A stretch of 35,661 bases of DNA from Phycisphaerales bacterium (GCA_013044165.1 JABEVB010000180.1:1-35661), one strand, 5' to 3'; counted from the first letter of the stretch, positions 8,628-16,967 are shown. Numbers and translations are program-made. The notes: generated from the letters alone by a model not told the origin.

Positions 8628-9062
8628 TCACTGCGCACGGCCGCCGCCAGGTCGAGATGAAAAATCAACCTGCTGCCATAAGAAGCTGGCAAAATGAACG
8701 GCATCGGTCCGTAGACCCATGGTTTGGCTTGGTAGCAGGCGGTTGAGCTTGTCCGGCGTGAAGAGAGCCGACAGGGTGCCAAGCGACGGCGTTGTGGCGG
8801 CCGTTTGGTTTGGACCCCTCGGCACCGTTATTTCTGAAGAGGTATGTGGCTGCAACAGCAGGCTGATGGCCACAACTGCCGCAGATGATAATCCAATACC
8901 CCATGCCATGCGCAAGCGGTGTCGCCGTGCGGCCGCTGCGTGAACGGCGTCCATGATCTGTTCGTGCAACTCAGTGGAAAATGTCGTGGCATCAGCATCT
9001 GCGGCGTGCCGCAGACGTTCGGCCAGCCTGTGTTCTTCCGGTTGGAAATCAACGTTGCTCAT
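8628..9062 (-). CDS. Small single-pass membrane protein, likely anti-sigma factor
   Basis: 144 residues with an acidic, helical N-terminal half (1-50) and one membrane helix (about 52-70). A roughly 70-residue Thr/Ser/Pro-rich tail should lie outside the membrane. Its ATG overlaps the stop of the ECF sigma gene by 4 bp (ATGA), and AGGAG sits 7 nt upstream, so the two are translationally coupled. Position, size and topology fit an anti-sigma factor that holds the sigma at the membrane. The zinc anti-sigma motif (HxxxCxxC) is absent and the protein has no cysteine at all, so any regulation would not use the ZAS mechanism. The function rests on context. Confidence 0.65.
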   Translation of the reverse strand: MSNVDFQPEEHRLAERLRHAADADATTFSTELHEQIMDAVHAAAARRHRLRMAWGIGLSSAAVVAISLLLQPHTSSEITVPRGPNQTAATTPSLGTLSALFTPDKLNRLLPSQTMGLRTDAVHFASFLWQQVDFSSRPGGGRAQ

Positions 9063-9652
9063 GTTGTTTCTCCTGTGCTGACAGGGGCAAAAATGTCTTT
9101 TGGCAAACGAACCAGCAGGGTTTTACGCGCCCTGTGCAGTGTAACCTTGGTAGCCTCCGGCGTAAGGCCAAGCACGCCGGCGATATCTTTTATGGGCATT
9201 GCTTCAATGTAAAAAAGGCATATGGCCGCAAATGCCTGCTCCCCCAGCGCCGTGCGGGCGAATCGCCAGAGGTTGTCGTTGGCTTCGCGTTGAGCGAGTG
9301 CGTCAACCGGGCTGGTTTCGGTTGGGGCCCACTCCTCAACAGTCGCATCGCACTGCACCGGACGCCGCCGACGGTTGGCGTTTTGGCAGGTACGCCATGC
9401 AATGGTAAAGAGCCACGGCTTAAAGGGTCTGCTCGGCTGATATTGGTTCAGGGACTGATAGACCCTGATAAAGGTGTCCTGCACGATGTCTTCCGGAGTC
9501 TCCGCACCGCGAGCGGAGCGCCTCGTTAAAAAGCGAAGCAGCGGCAACTGATAGCGCCGAACAAGCTGCTCAAATGCCTGGAGGCTGCCGCGCTGCGCCG
9601 CTTTCGCAATGACTTCGTCCGGCTGCAAGGCTAACTGCTGCGGCGTACTCAC
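9059..9652 (-). CDS. ECF-family RNA polymerase sigma factor
   Basis: 197 residues with sigma-70 region 2 (about 20-90) and region 4 (about 130-185). Region 2 includes TPEDIVQDTFIRVYQSL and the PFKPWLFTIAWRTCQNANRRR helix (in two parts). Region 4 includes the helix-turn-helix KDIAGVLGLTPEATKVTLHR. No sigma regions 1 or 3 are present, which defines the ECF type. It starts at GTG 9652, with GGAG at 9661-9664. The upstream gene on the same strand encodes a secreted protein 46 bp away, and the downstream overlapping gene is a probable anti-sigma. The regulon cannot be read from this window. Confidence 0.92.
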   Translation of the reverse strand: MSTPQQLALQPDEVIAKAAQRGSLQAFEQLVRRYQLPLLRFLTRRSARGAETPEDIVQDTFIRVYQSLNQYQPSRPFKPWLFTIAWRTCQNANRRRRPVQCDATVEEWAPTETSPVDALAQREANDNLWRFARTALGEQAFAAICLFYIEAMPIKDIAGVLGLTPEATKVTLHRARKTLLVRLPKDIFAPVSTGETT

Positions 9653-9698
9653 CTGCTTTGCTCCAAACCAATATCGCTGCCAGTGGCAACGCTGCCGA

Positions 9699-10694
9699 TC
9701 ACTTACCTGAGCTTTGTTCTGCCGGCGACCCGCCAGGGTGCATTGTAAGGTTAACGGCCTGACGAACTAAATCGAACGCTATGGGCCAGTCTACCCGCAG
9801 TGTGCGGCCTCGCACCTGGGTAGACACGCTCGTAACCGCCTCGCCAACAAGCCGGGCCTTGCTACCGTCGGCATTGTTCTGAGCGGCCAGCTCGGCCATG
9901 GACCGTAGGCCGTCGAGAGAGGTTTGCATGAGCATGGCGTCGCGCCGGGTTTTGGCGGTTAACAGGGCGCGAATGTCGAGGTTATTCTCGTGCTCGCCGA
10001 TGCCGATGCACGCCGCACGGAGGCACGCGAGCAGTGGCGATTGGGCTTTGCCGGTTAAATGAAGTTTCCAGAGGTCTTTACCGCTCACGTATACCATGAG
10101 GCCTTCGTGCAGGCCGCTCATCAGGGCAGAGCTTTCTTGAAGGGCGGGACCTTTGCCATTTAACATGTTCAACTCTGTTTCAAGTGCCGACTGGCTATGG
10201 GCAATAACGATCGTTTTGGCATCGTAATAAGCTCCAAACATAGGCTGGCCCTTGCTTTGCCACGACCGTATGGTATACGCACCAAAGGTGCATTTGGAAT
10301 AGTGCGCGTTGAGCTTTAACGCATTGATGAGCTTAGCCTTGTCGGTGGTGCCATGGAGCACCAGCACCGGGGCGCCCGGAGAAAACGAACTCCCAAAGAG
10401 CGTCACATCGTTAAGGTCGGTGGTGATGTCAGTGCCGGTGATTAGCTGAATTTCGTTAATGGCGGCTTGCAGACGCCGATTATGTTTCAAGGTGTGTTGG
10501 ACGGTGTGCCAGAGCGATGTTTTGGCCAGGGCGTCAAAATCGGCATGTACCAGCCAGGTTGTGCTGGCCGGAATGATCTGCGGACTCAGCGGCGCGGCGG
10601 TGGCGAACATGGCGGGCGTAAACGCGATGACTGCTGCGGTGAAACCGGCGGCTTTGGTAAGGGTGCCAACCATACGCTTAAACAGGGCTTTCAT
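9699..10694 (-). CDS. Secreted protein of unknown function
   Basis: 331 residues. Residues 1-34 form a clear signal peptide: basic MKALFKRM, a hydrophobic Ala-rich core and an Ala-x-Ala-like cleavage site before PLSPQ. The mature part is mixed alpha/beta and contains ASTTWLVHADFDAL, the VLVLHGTTDKAKL strand and an IVIAHSQSALETELNML segment. This layout resembles the DUF-type periplasmic 'HADFD' proteins often found in Planctomycetes, but I cannot name a family with certainty. The ATG at 10694 is chosen over an in-frame TTG at 10700 because GGAGA (10701-10705) is spaced 6 nt from it. It is probably transcribed with the downstream sigma/anti-sigma genes, 46 bp away, and may be a client or input of that system. 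Confidence 0.75.
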   Translation of the reverse strand: MKALFKRMVGTLTKAAGFTAAVIAFTPAMFATAAPLSPQIIPASTTWLVHADFDALAKTSLWHTVQHTLKHNRRLQAAINEIQLITGTDITTDLNDVTLFGSSFSPGAPVLVLHGTTDKAKLINALKLNAHYSKCTFGAYTIRSWQSKGQPMFGAYYDAKTIVIAHSQSALETELNMLNGKGPALQESSALMSGLHEGLMVYVSGKDLWKLHLTGKAQSPLLACLRAACIGIGEHENNLDIRALLTAKTRRDAMLMQTSLDGLRSMAELAAQNNADGSKARLVGEAVTSVSTQVRGRTLRVDWPIAFDLVRQAVNLTMHPGGSPAEQSSGK

Positions 10695-10978
10695 GTGCAA
10701 TCTCCAATAGGGTAGGCTTGACGGATGCAGGTGCTAAAACCATGTTTCAGCCGAAGGCCGCGTGCGGCTGCCCGCTGCAGCCGCATCAAAGGTTATATGC
10801 GCCATCGCGGCGAAAGGTTACACCGCATTGCTTTTGGCAATTGTGGCATAGAGCTATGGCTGCTTCGATAACGGCGTTGCGACTTGCCAACTGCGGCTAA
10901 ATGCCGATGATGATTTGCTCGGGCTCGCTTTGGTGCGTCCGATAGTGAACGACCATTTTTGACAATTGGAGCAACCTG

Positions 10979-11842
10979 ATGCACATGACAATTTGGCAAG
11001 CCATTCTGCTGGGTATGCTGCAGGGCGTTTCGGAGCTTTTTCCGATTAGCAGCCTTGGACATATTATTGTGTTAAAAGCCATGCTGCATTGGCATTTTAG
11101 TTCGCATAATAAAAACTTCCTGTCGTTTGTGGTGGCATTGCACCTGGCCACGGCGGCGGCGCTTGTCCTGTACTTTTGGAAGCAGTGGAAAGTGGTTTTT
11201 ACGGCGTACATCGGCTCGGTGCGTCGCGGCAAGTTGGTATACGATGATGCAAGTAAATTTGCCTGGCTGCTGGTGGCTGGCACCATTGTGGTGGGGTTGG
11301 TGGGGCTGGTGTTTGAAAAGAAGTTCAAGCTATTTTTTGAAAACCCGCATTATTACTGGCTGGTGGCGGTATTTTTAATAATCAACGGCGGCGTGATGTT
11401 TTTGGGCGATTACATGAAAAAGCGAGCCTTGGCCGCAGCCCAAACCAAACAGCAAAAGCGCACGGAGGAGTTGACCTTTTCGCAGGGGGCATTGGTGGGA
11501 GCAGCGCAGACCTTCGCGCTATTTCCGGGAATTTCGCGCAGCGGCGTGGCGATTGTGGGTGGTGTGCTGGCCGGCCTTACTTACGAAGAAGCATGTCGCT
11601 TCGCGTTTATGCTGGCCACACCGGTCATTGCCGCCGCCGGTTTGCTAAAGGTGCCGGCACTGTTTAAGCCTGAGGCGCGACATATTCTGCATTTGACCAT
11701 TCCCGCGGCTGTGGCTGCGGGTATTTGTGCGTACTTGAGCACGGCATTTTTGATGAAATATTTTGAGAAGCGTCGCCTCACGCCCTTTGCTATTTACTGC
11801 GTCGTGCTGGGCGTGGTGGCACTGATTATGCTGCGACACTGA
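10979..11842 (+). CDS. uppP: Undecaprenyl-diphosphatase
   Basis: Integral membrane enzyme of 287 residues that removes a phosphate from undecaprenyl diphosphate, recycling the lipid carrier for peptidoglycan and O-antigen. The first catalytic motif reads QGVSELFPISSLGH, with Glu19 and Ser24-Ser25. The second reads FPGISRSGVAI, with Arg187. Both are slightly altered from the usual QGxTEFLPISSTGH and PGxSRSGxT. Seven or eight hydrophobic segments span the length. A basic loop around residues 143-160 (KKRALAAAQTKQQKR) lies on the predicted cytoplasmic side. GGAG at 10968-10971 supports ATG 10979. It is divergent from the secreted-protein/sigma genes, with 284 bp between. Confidence 0.95.
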   Translation: MHMTIWQAILLGMLQGVSELFPISSLGHIIVLKAMLHWHFSSHNKNFLSFVVALHLATAAALVLYFWKQWKVVFTAYIGSVRRGKLVYDDASKFAWLLVAGTIVVGLVGLVFEKKFKLFFENPHYYWLVAVFLIINGGVMFLGDYMKKRALAAAQTKQQKRTEELTFSQGALVGAAQTFALFPGISRSGVAIVGGVLAGLTYEEACRFAFMLATPVIAAAGLLKVPALFKPEARHILHLTIPAAVAAGICAYLSTAFLMKYFEKRRLTPFAIYCVVLGVVALIMLRH

Positions 11843-12021
11843 TTGCTGGCTGCTTGGGTGCCCATCGGCCGTAACCACGGTTTGCACCAAGCACACCCGT
11901 TGGCAGCGCGAGCCAAGCCGTACAACAAATAGCTATAAAACCGTTGTTATCCGCGAGCCATGGGCTGTGCAGGTTGTCTGATGCGGTACGCTTCGGCTGT
12001 AGGGCTGTGCTGCCTGGTGGC

Positions 12022-12049
12022 TTGACATTCTGCGTAAATAGTTTAATAT
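12022..12049 (+). promoter_or_regulatory. Sigma-70-type promoter of the doxX-like gene
   Basis: TTGACA at 12022-12027 and TAATAT at 12044-12049, with 16 bp between. It lies 66 bp before the ATG at 12115. The -10 element falls inside the palindrome at 12039-12056. Confidence 0.6.
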
Positions 12050-12056
12050 TAAACTA
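12039..12056. promoter_or_regulatory. 18-bp perfect palindrome over the -10: likely operator
   Basis: TAGTTTAATATTAAACTA is its own reverse complement over all 18 positions. It covers the -10 of the doxX-like gene, where a bound repressor would block RNA polymerase. AT-rich palindromes of this size are typical of MarR-family sites, and DoxX genes are often under such regulators. The regulator is not adjacent, so the family assignment is inference. Confidence 0.6.
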
Positions 12057-12114
12057 AAATAGGTAAGCACCGATGCGCTTGCCGATGGGTTGGCTACTGT
12101 TAAGGAGTTTGATG

Positions 12115-12528
12115 ATGAAAGTGGTTGTATTGCTTGGACGGTTGTTTTTTGCGGCGATATTTCTGCTCGCAGCGCCGGAGCATTTTACAAGTGGCACCGT
12201 CCATTACGCGGCATCGCAGGGCGTGCCGCTGGCAAAGATTGCGGTGCCGTTGTCGGGCGTTATAGCCTTGGCCGGTGCGGCAAGTATTCTGCTGGGTTTC
12301 CGGGCCAGGATTGGCGCATGGCTGCTGGTGCTGTTTTTGGTGCCGGTAACGATCATGATGCACAATTTTTGGGCGGACAAAAATGCCCAAATGGCGATGG
12401 TGCAGCAGATTATGTTCATGAAAAACCTTTCAATGCTGGGCGGGGCGCTAATGATTGCGTATTTTGGGTCGGGTCCGTTGAGTGTGGACAATCTGCTTAA
12501 GAAGCGGTCGGCTACGCCGACGGCATGA
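12115..12528 (+). CDS. DoxX family membrane protein
   Basis: 137 residues with four predicted membrane helices, the usual size and topology of DoxX/DoxD-type proteins. The first helix, KVVVLLGRLFFAAIFLLAA, carries the family's Gly-Arg-x2-Phe-Ala/Gly-x-Ile-Phe pattern. Later segments include MKNLSMLGGALMIAYFGSGP, also characteristic. AAGGAG at 12102-12107 is 7 nt from ATG 12115 (an adjacent ATG at 12112 is too close). The open frame back to 12073 has no ribosome site. DoxX proteins act in membrane redox or thiol stress responses or as accessory quinone-reducing subunits; no specific partner is seen here. Expression is probably repressible through the palindrome over its promoter. Confidence 0.88.
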   Translation: MKVVVLLGRLFFAAIFLLAAPEHFTSGTVHYAASQGVPLAKIAVPLSGVIALAGAASILLGFRARIGAWLLVLFLVPVTIMMHNFWADKNAQMAMVQQIMFMKNLSMLGGALMIAYFGSGPLSVDNLLKKRSATPTA

Positions 12529-12582
12529 TGCTTTACTCGATTTGACAACGGCCGGTCAACAGCCTAACTTAAAAGCTGGTTT

Positions 12583-12655
12583 GCCCCCATCGTCTAGAGG
12601 CCTAGGACAGCAGATTCTCAGTCTGCATACACCGGTTCGAATCCGGTTGGGGGTA
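12583..12655 (+). tRNA. tRNA-Glu (CTC anticodon)
   Basis: A 73-nt cloverleaf can be folded by eye. The acceptor arms are 12583-12589 and 12648-12654, with discriminator A12655. The D arm is 12592-12608. The anticodon stem GCAGA/TCTGC (12610-12614 and 12622-12626) encloses loop TTCTCAG, with CTC at 12617-12619. The T stem is ACCGG/CCGGT with loop TTCGAAT (12636-12642). The first acceptor pair is G-U instead of the usual G-C. CCA is not encoded. Confidence 0.93.
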
Positions 12656-12863
12656 GTACGACCGTAAAACCCTTCTCGCAAATGTTGGCGGGTTCTTGCA
12701 GAAGTCGGCCTTTTGTCATATTCATCATTTGGGAATGTAGCCTCGCATAAGTGTCTGCCGCAGTGGACTGGTGCAGGTTTTGTTTCACCATCCGCATCGG
12801 GTGACTGACCCATCGTGGGGGATGGAATTGATCGCGGGGCGAATCGTTAGTGCGATACCAAGC

Positions 12864-12898
12864 AATAAAAAAACACCGCCGGGAATAAACCCGGCGGT
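12864..12898 (-). terminator. Rho-independent terminator of the DUF3494 gene
   Basis: On the - strand, CCGCCGGG and CCCGGCGG (12897-12890 and 12883-12876) form an 8-bp GC stem plus one A-T pair with a 6-nt loop. A run of seven T (12873-12867) follows directly. It ends the transcript of the gene at 13040-13840, about 140 nt past its stop. Confidence 0.85.
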
Positions 12899-13039
12899 TC
12901 GTAGCATAGCGTTTTGAAAAAGTGAGCCGCGTGGCTGTGGTTACCTGCGGCGTTTCGTGTGGCTGCAGATTCCGCCAAGTCATCAGGGCTGCATGTTCTA
13001 TCGCTCTACATATTCAGCAGCCCGGCAAGTATCGAGATG

Positions 13040-13840
13040 TTACGCCTTGCGGCGGAATATCCGTGGCGTAAGTACCAGGCCGCTCAGAAGTAATAACGAT
13101 AATGTTGTCGGCTCAGGCACAGATGAGGCGGCGCAATTTGTAATCTGGTTGGTATCTAAAGTGACCGCTCCGTTACGCGCCAGGGCACTTCCATCGAGAA
13201 TCGTCGCCCCTGTATTCATGGTGATGCTGGTAAGCGCGAGAATGTGGCCTTCAAATGCGGTGTCGGTACCCAGCGTGGCAGAACTGCCGACCTGCCAGTA
13301 CACATCACATCCCGGCGTTGTGCCGCCGTTGGTCATCACGACGGATGCATTGCTTGCCGTGGTAAGGGTACTGCCAATCTGAAAGACGAATTGCGCATTG
13401 GGGTTGCCCTGATCATTCAAGGTGAGCGTACCGGTCAACTGTGCGGAGGAAGAGAAGAAATAAACTCCCGGTGTCAGCGTCAGCCCGCCCAAGTCCTGCC
13501 CCGTCAAACTCTGGGTCGAGGCCAGACCGGCCGCTGTATTATAAGCCGTGGTCAAATCACTCTGCGCCTGCAAGGCAACAGCATCGGCAGCATGCGTAGT
13601 ATAGGGAGGGGACACCACGCCGGGCGGGAAGCCGGTGATAGCCGTTCCGGGACTGACGCCGACATCTCCACCATTGATGACGGACAAACCGGTATTGGTT
13701 ACGGTCGAGCCAGCCAGGACAGCAAAGCTTCCTGCAGTACCCAAAAGGATTGAGCCATTGGCCTGCATAGCGGAACTGGCCAGCGCGGATAGCGCCATCA
13801 ACAAGAGGGGGGTCGTAGCAATGTTTTTGCTCGTTTTCAT
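13040..13840 (-). CDS. PEP-CTERM-anchored DUF3494 (ice-binding-like) adhesin
   Basis: 266 residues. An N-terminal signal peptide (about 1-28) precedes a DUF3494 beta-helix domain (about 30-235). That domain shows GTAGSFAVLAGSTVTNTG, GDVGVSPGTAITGFPPG, LTPGVYFFSSSAQLTGTLTL and NAQFVFQIGSTLTTASNASV. The family includes ice-binding proteins, but many members are plain surface adhesins. The end is a textbook PEP-CTERM tail: VPEPTTLSL, a hydrophobic helix of Leu and Val, then RIFRRKA. This predicts processing by an exosortase and release to the outer surface or matrix. GGAGA 7 nt upstream supports ATG 13840 over the in-frame upstream codons. The promoter at 14085-14112 leaves a leader of about 237 nt. 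The exosortase itself is not in the window. Confidence 0.92.
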   Translation of the reverse strand: MKTSKNIATTPLLLMALSALASSAMQANGSILLGTAGSFAVLAGSTVTNTGLSVINGGDVGVSPGTAITGFPPGVVSPPYTTHAADAVALQAQSDLTTAYNTAAGLASTQSLTGQDLGGLTLTPGVYFFSSSAQLTGTLTLNDQGNPNAQFVFQIGSTLTTASNASVVMTNGGTTPGCDVYWQVGSSATLGTDTAFEGHILALTSITMNTGATILDGSALARNGAVTLDTNQITNCAASSVPEPTTLSLLLLSGLVLTPRIFRRKA

Positions 13841-14385
13841 GATAGGGTCTCCATGGATGTGTAACACTTGTTATTGGGCAATGGCTAATCAGGAACACCC
13901 TGAAGCCAAACGAAATACAAAACGTCTTTTTTGGGCCGCCAGATAAATCACCCGGCGCCAAATAGCTTCTTTAAAGCATCAAGCCGCGTTAAGCATGCTC
14001 GAAGGAAGCTCACTGTAACTGTCGTTAAAGAGATGTTTTCAGTCTGGCCGGGTCGCCAAGCAGATATCGCTTTATCAACGCACCATTATATGCAAGGGTT
14101 TGAATAGGTCAATATATTTAATCTTTTTTTAATGTGCAGAATCATTTTGTGGCGGTCACTCTGTCGGCATCACATAGTATTGACGCGACATTTTGTCGTG
14201 GGTGAGTCAAAATGACGGGCGTTGAGGGGGCGGGGTTGTGCTTTGCAACGAATGGTGTTGAATCGAGTTGACTTGTTTTTTGTTGAGCGGCCTATAGCCT
14301 AATGTTGTTCAGGCCTTGTCAAGCTTGCTGGGAGCATGGCTGGTCTTAAACGTGTTTAGTAGCAACAAGATACGAAAGGAAAAAC
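13841..14385. other. 545-bp divergent intergenic region between the DUF3494 and GQSNM genes
   Basis: No gene recognised. It holds the - strand promoter (14085-14112) and the 237-nt leader it implies. On the + side there is a 7-bp inverted repeat CGCGACA/TGTCGTG (14184-14190 and 14194-14200, one G-U pair). A weak promoter-like pair follows, TTGACT at 14268-14273 and TATAGC at 14293-14298 with 19-bp spacing. The stretch 14104-14133 is markedly AT-rich. Confidence 0.5.
14085..14112 (-). promoter_or_regulatory. Sigma-70-type promoter of the DUF3494 gene
   Basis: On the - strand TTGACC (14112-14107) and a perfect TATAAT (14090-14085) are 16 bp apart. It faces the gene starting at 13840, and transcription would start near 14078. 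Confidence 0.65.
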
Positions 14386-15591
14386 ATGCGACGAATTGCA
14401 AGCTGGACGACGGTCGTTCTGGTTGTTGGCCTGATGTTGGGCGGCGCAAGCGAGTTGCTGGCGCAGCCGCTGAAGGTATTCATCCTGGCCGGGCAGTCGA
14501 ACATGCAAGGGCATGTGGCCATATCTACGTTCCCTTCGATGGCGGATGATCCAAAGACCGCGCCGATTCTCAAAGAGATGCTCAATGCCGACGGCAAACC
14601 AAAGGTGTGCCAGAATGTCTGGATATCGTCTATCGGGTGTGCCGGCAATGATACCACGGAGCAGAAAGGCAGACTGACAGCCGGCTTCGGCGCTTCGCCC
14701 AACGACATAGGTCCAGAATTCACATTTGGCCTATACATCGAGAAGCTTCTGGGCGGCCCCATTCTGATCATCAAGACCTCTTGGGGCGGGAAAAGTCTCA
14801 ACACGGATTTCCGTCCACCCAGTGCCGGGCCTTATGTCTGGGGTGCCTACAAATTAGCCCAGTGCAAGCAGCGTGGTGACGACTTAAAAAAGGACAAGGC
14901 CGCCCAGATCAAAGCCACAGGTGTGTATTATCGCCTGATGATCAATCATGTGCGGAAGGTGCTGGCCAACATCAAGCGGGTGGATCCGCAATACAATCCG
15001 AAGCAGGGTTACGAACTGGCCGGATTCGTGTGGTTCCAAGGGTGGAACGATATGGTCGGTTACTGGACCTATCCGCAACGTAATCAGCCCGGCGGGTTCG
15101 ACCTGTATAGTCAACTGCAGGCGGATTTTATTCGCGATGTACGCAAGGATTTGTCGGCACCGCATATGCCCTTCGTGATAGGTGTGCAGGGGATTGGCGG
15201 CGTGCATATAAAGCCAGGCCCACAGATGTACTTCCGCCAGGCCGAGGCCGAGCCAACATTGCTTCCCGAGTTCAAAGGCAACGTGGTGGCGGTGCAGACT
15301 GCGCCATTCTGGGACGACAATCTCTATGCACTGGTAAAGCGAATGGATGGATACTGGCCGAAGGTGAATGCGAAGGCTGCTGCCGAGAAAAACAACTCCT
15401 GGAAGAACAGAATGAAGATCATGGCCAAGAACTTTACGCCGGAGGAATGGAAAGCCTTGCAGGGCACTTCCAACCATGCTTTTCATTATCTTGGTGCGGC
15501 CAGGATTATGGCTCCCATCGGCAAGGCATTTGCCGAGGCGACGGCAAAGCTCGATAAGCAGACACCGCTGCCTGTGGTACTTGGAAAGTAA
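14386..15591 (+). CDS. Secreted sialate O-acetylesterase-type (SASA) SGNH hydrolase
   Basis: 401 residues with a signal peptide (1-27, ending ELLAQ). The SGNH block I motif FILAGQSNMQGH carries nucleophile Ser38. The central blocks read IIKTSWGGKSL and FVWFQGWNDM. The likely catalytic His is His367 or His364 in SNHAFHYLGAARI. The family removes acetyl groups from sialic acids or plant polysaccharides such as acetylxylan, and is very common in Planctomycetota and Verrucomicrobiota. With the neighbouring esterase and the GH3 tail it suggests polysaccharide use, but the exact ester is unknown. AAGGA 9 nt upstream supports the start. It converges on the esterase gene at 15679-16911. Confidence 0.88.
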   Translation: MRRIASWTTVVLVVGLMLGGASELLAQPLKVFILAGQSNMQGHVAISTFPSMADDPKTAPILKEMLNADGKPKVCQNVWISSIGCAGNDTTEQKGRLTAGFGASPNDIGPEFTFGLYIEKLLGGPILIIKTSWGGKSLNTDFRPPSAGPYVWGAYKLAQCKQRGDDLKKDKAAQIKATGVYYRLMINHVRKVLANIKRVDPQYNPKQGYELAGFVWFQGWNDMVGYWTYPQRNQPGGFDLYSQLQADFIRDVRKDLSAPHMPFVIGVQGIGGVHIKPGPQMYFRQAEAEPTLLPEFKGNVVAVQTAPFWDDNLYALVKRMDGYWPKVNAKAAAEKNNSWKNRMKIMAKNFTPEEWKALQGTSNHAFHYLGAARIMAPIGKAFAEATAKLDKQTPLPVVLGK

Positions 15592-15678
15592 CAGCCGAAA
15601 ATGTAACCCGCCGCTGATAAAGCCCCGCAAATGGCCGCAAAACTGGTAACACGTTGGCGCGAATTAATTGCGTTGTGC

Positions 15679-16911
15679 TTACATTTTAAATAGTAGCGGG
15701 GCAAAGTGGATGAAGTTGTTGCGCCACACGCGCCATTGGTGCCCGCCGGGCGTCCAGATGCTTTTGAAGTGGATGTCGCGTGCGGTAAGCCATGCGTTTA
15801 GATTGCGATTTCCCTTGAGAACAATCGGATCTCGCTTGCCGCACGCGATCCAGAGCATGTTGATGCGGGCATTGTCTTTGCTGGTGAGGTGAGGGAACAC
15901 GCGTGAAAAGTCCGGGCCATTTGTGCCGCAGTAAGAGCTAAGCCCGCAAACCCAACCGAACGAGTTCAGGTTGTTGAGACCCACAACCAAAGCCTCGCCG
16001 CCACCCATAGAAAGACCGGCAATTGCCGTATGAGCGGGGCCGGATTTTATTTGGTAGTGTTGGGCAACCAGCGGCATTATTTCGGTGAACATCTGATCTT
16101 GAAAGTTGTGCATGTTTCGGCTGAAGATACGCTTGTCGCCAAGGCCCGGGCCTGTGCGCGACACAACCCCATCGTCGCCGTAGCCCAAGGGCATGACAAC
16201 TATCATAGGGTTCGCTTTTTTAGCGGCAATGAGGTTGTCGAGCATGATGTTGGCGCGGCCGGTGGCCGTCCATGCGCTGGCCACATCGCTGTAGCCGTGG
16301 AGCAAATACAGCACCGGGTATTGCTGAGTCGCGAGCGGGTTGTAGTTGGGAGGTGTGTATACAAAGAGGTTGCGGTTATCAGCGGCGATGGGGGAGTGAT
16401 AAAAGTGCTCGGTTACGGTGCCGTGGGGCACGTGGGTGGTTTGCCAAGGTGCAGGCGGCGAAGCCGGCACGAGCACGAGGCTGGAAGGGTAGAACAGGTT
16501 TTTCTTTACCCATGGGTTGAGTGGGTCCAAGATGCGCACGCCATCAATTTCAAATGCGTAGCTGTAAATTTCAGGTGGCAGCGGCCCGGTGGTGACATGC
16601 CAGTAGCCATCAGCGTTGATGGCCATGGCCATGGGCTTTTGGCCGCCCAAGGTAAGTACTGCCTTTTTGCTTTTGCCAACGGGCAATAGGAAGGTGATGC
16701 GGCCATCCGCATGCACGCGTGGGCAGACGGGCAACTGATTCCAACTTTTGGCGGTCGCCGCCCGTGCGGCGTACGCAGCGGTGTTGCCGGTGGCGATCAT
16801 GCGTAATGCGTATGCGGCGCTGGCGGCGAGTGTAGTCGCACTGAATTGGCGACGAGAAATGGAGCCTGTAGAAACGCGTTGCGGTGCAGGGGCAAGGTGT
16901 TGTTTGGGCAT
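15679..16911 (-). CDS. Secreted alpha/beta-hydrolase esterase (CE1/esterase D-like) with N-terminal E-set domain
   Basis: 410 residues. The N-terminus has a Tat-like signal, SRRQFSATTLAASAAYAL. Residues about 70-160 form an early-set, CBM48-like beta sandwich (KKAVLTLGGQKPMAMAINAD, then PPEIYSYAFEIDGVRILDP). The esterase domain (about 165-410) has VLYLLHGYSDVASAWT as the oxyanion region, the nucleophile elbow IAGLSMGGGEAL with Ser301, and the catalytic His in TPGGHQWRVWR. This two-domain layout is that of feruloyl/acetyl-xylan esterases of carbohydrate esterase family 1. Substrate cannot be fixed further. The inverted repeat at 16968-16986 lies 57 bp before the start and may be its operator. 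Confidence 0.88.
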   Translation of the reverse strand: MPKQHLAPAPQRVSTGSISRRQFSATTLAASAAYALRMIATGNTAAYAARAATAKSWNQLPVCPRVHADGRITFLLPVGKSKKAVLTLGGQKPMAMAINADGYWHVTTGPLPPEIYSYAFEIDGVRILDPLNPWVKKNLFYPSSLVLVPASPPAPWQTTHVPHGTVTEHFYHSPIAADNRNLFVYTPPNYNPLATQQYPVLYLLHGYSDVASAWTATGRANIMLDNLIAAKKANPMIVVMPLGYGDDGVVSRTGPGLGDKRIFSRNMHNFQDQMFTEIMPLVAQHYQIKSGPAHTAIAGLSMGGGEALVVGLNNLNSFGWVCGLSSYCGTNGPDFSRVFPHLTSKDNARINMLWIACGKRDPIVLKGNRNLNAWLTARDIHFKSIWTPGGHQWRVWRNNFIHFAPLLFKM

Positions 16912-16967
16912 AGCAGGTCCTTTCGATAGGCTGCAGGCAGCTGATACGTTGGCCGCGACAGCGGCAA

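Noticed and set aside
12657-12983. Open frames between tRNA-Glu and the DUF3494 gene
   Set aside because: They run across the tRNA or the terminator hairpin and show no protein features.
16030-16689. 219-codon frame on the + strand opposite the esterase
   Set aside because: The esterase on the other strand has its full active site; this frame has no recognisable features.
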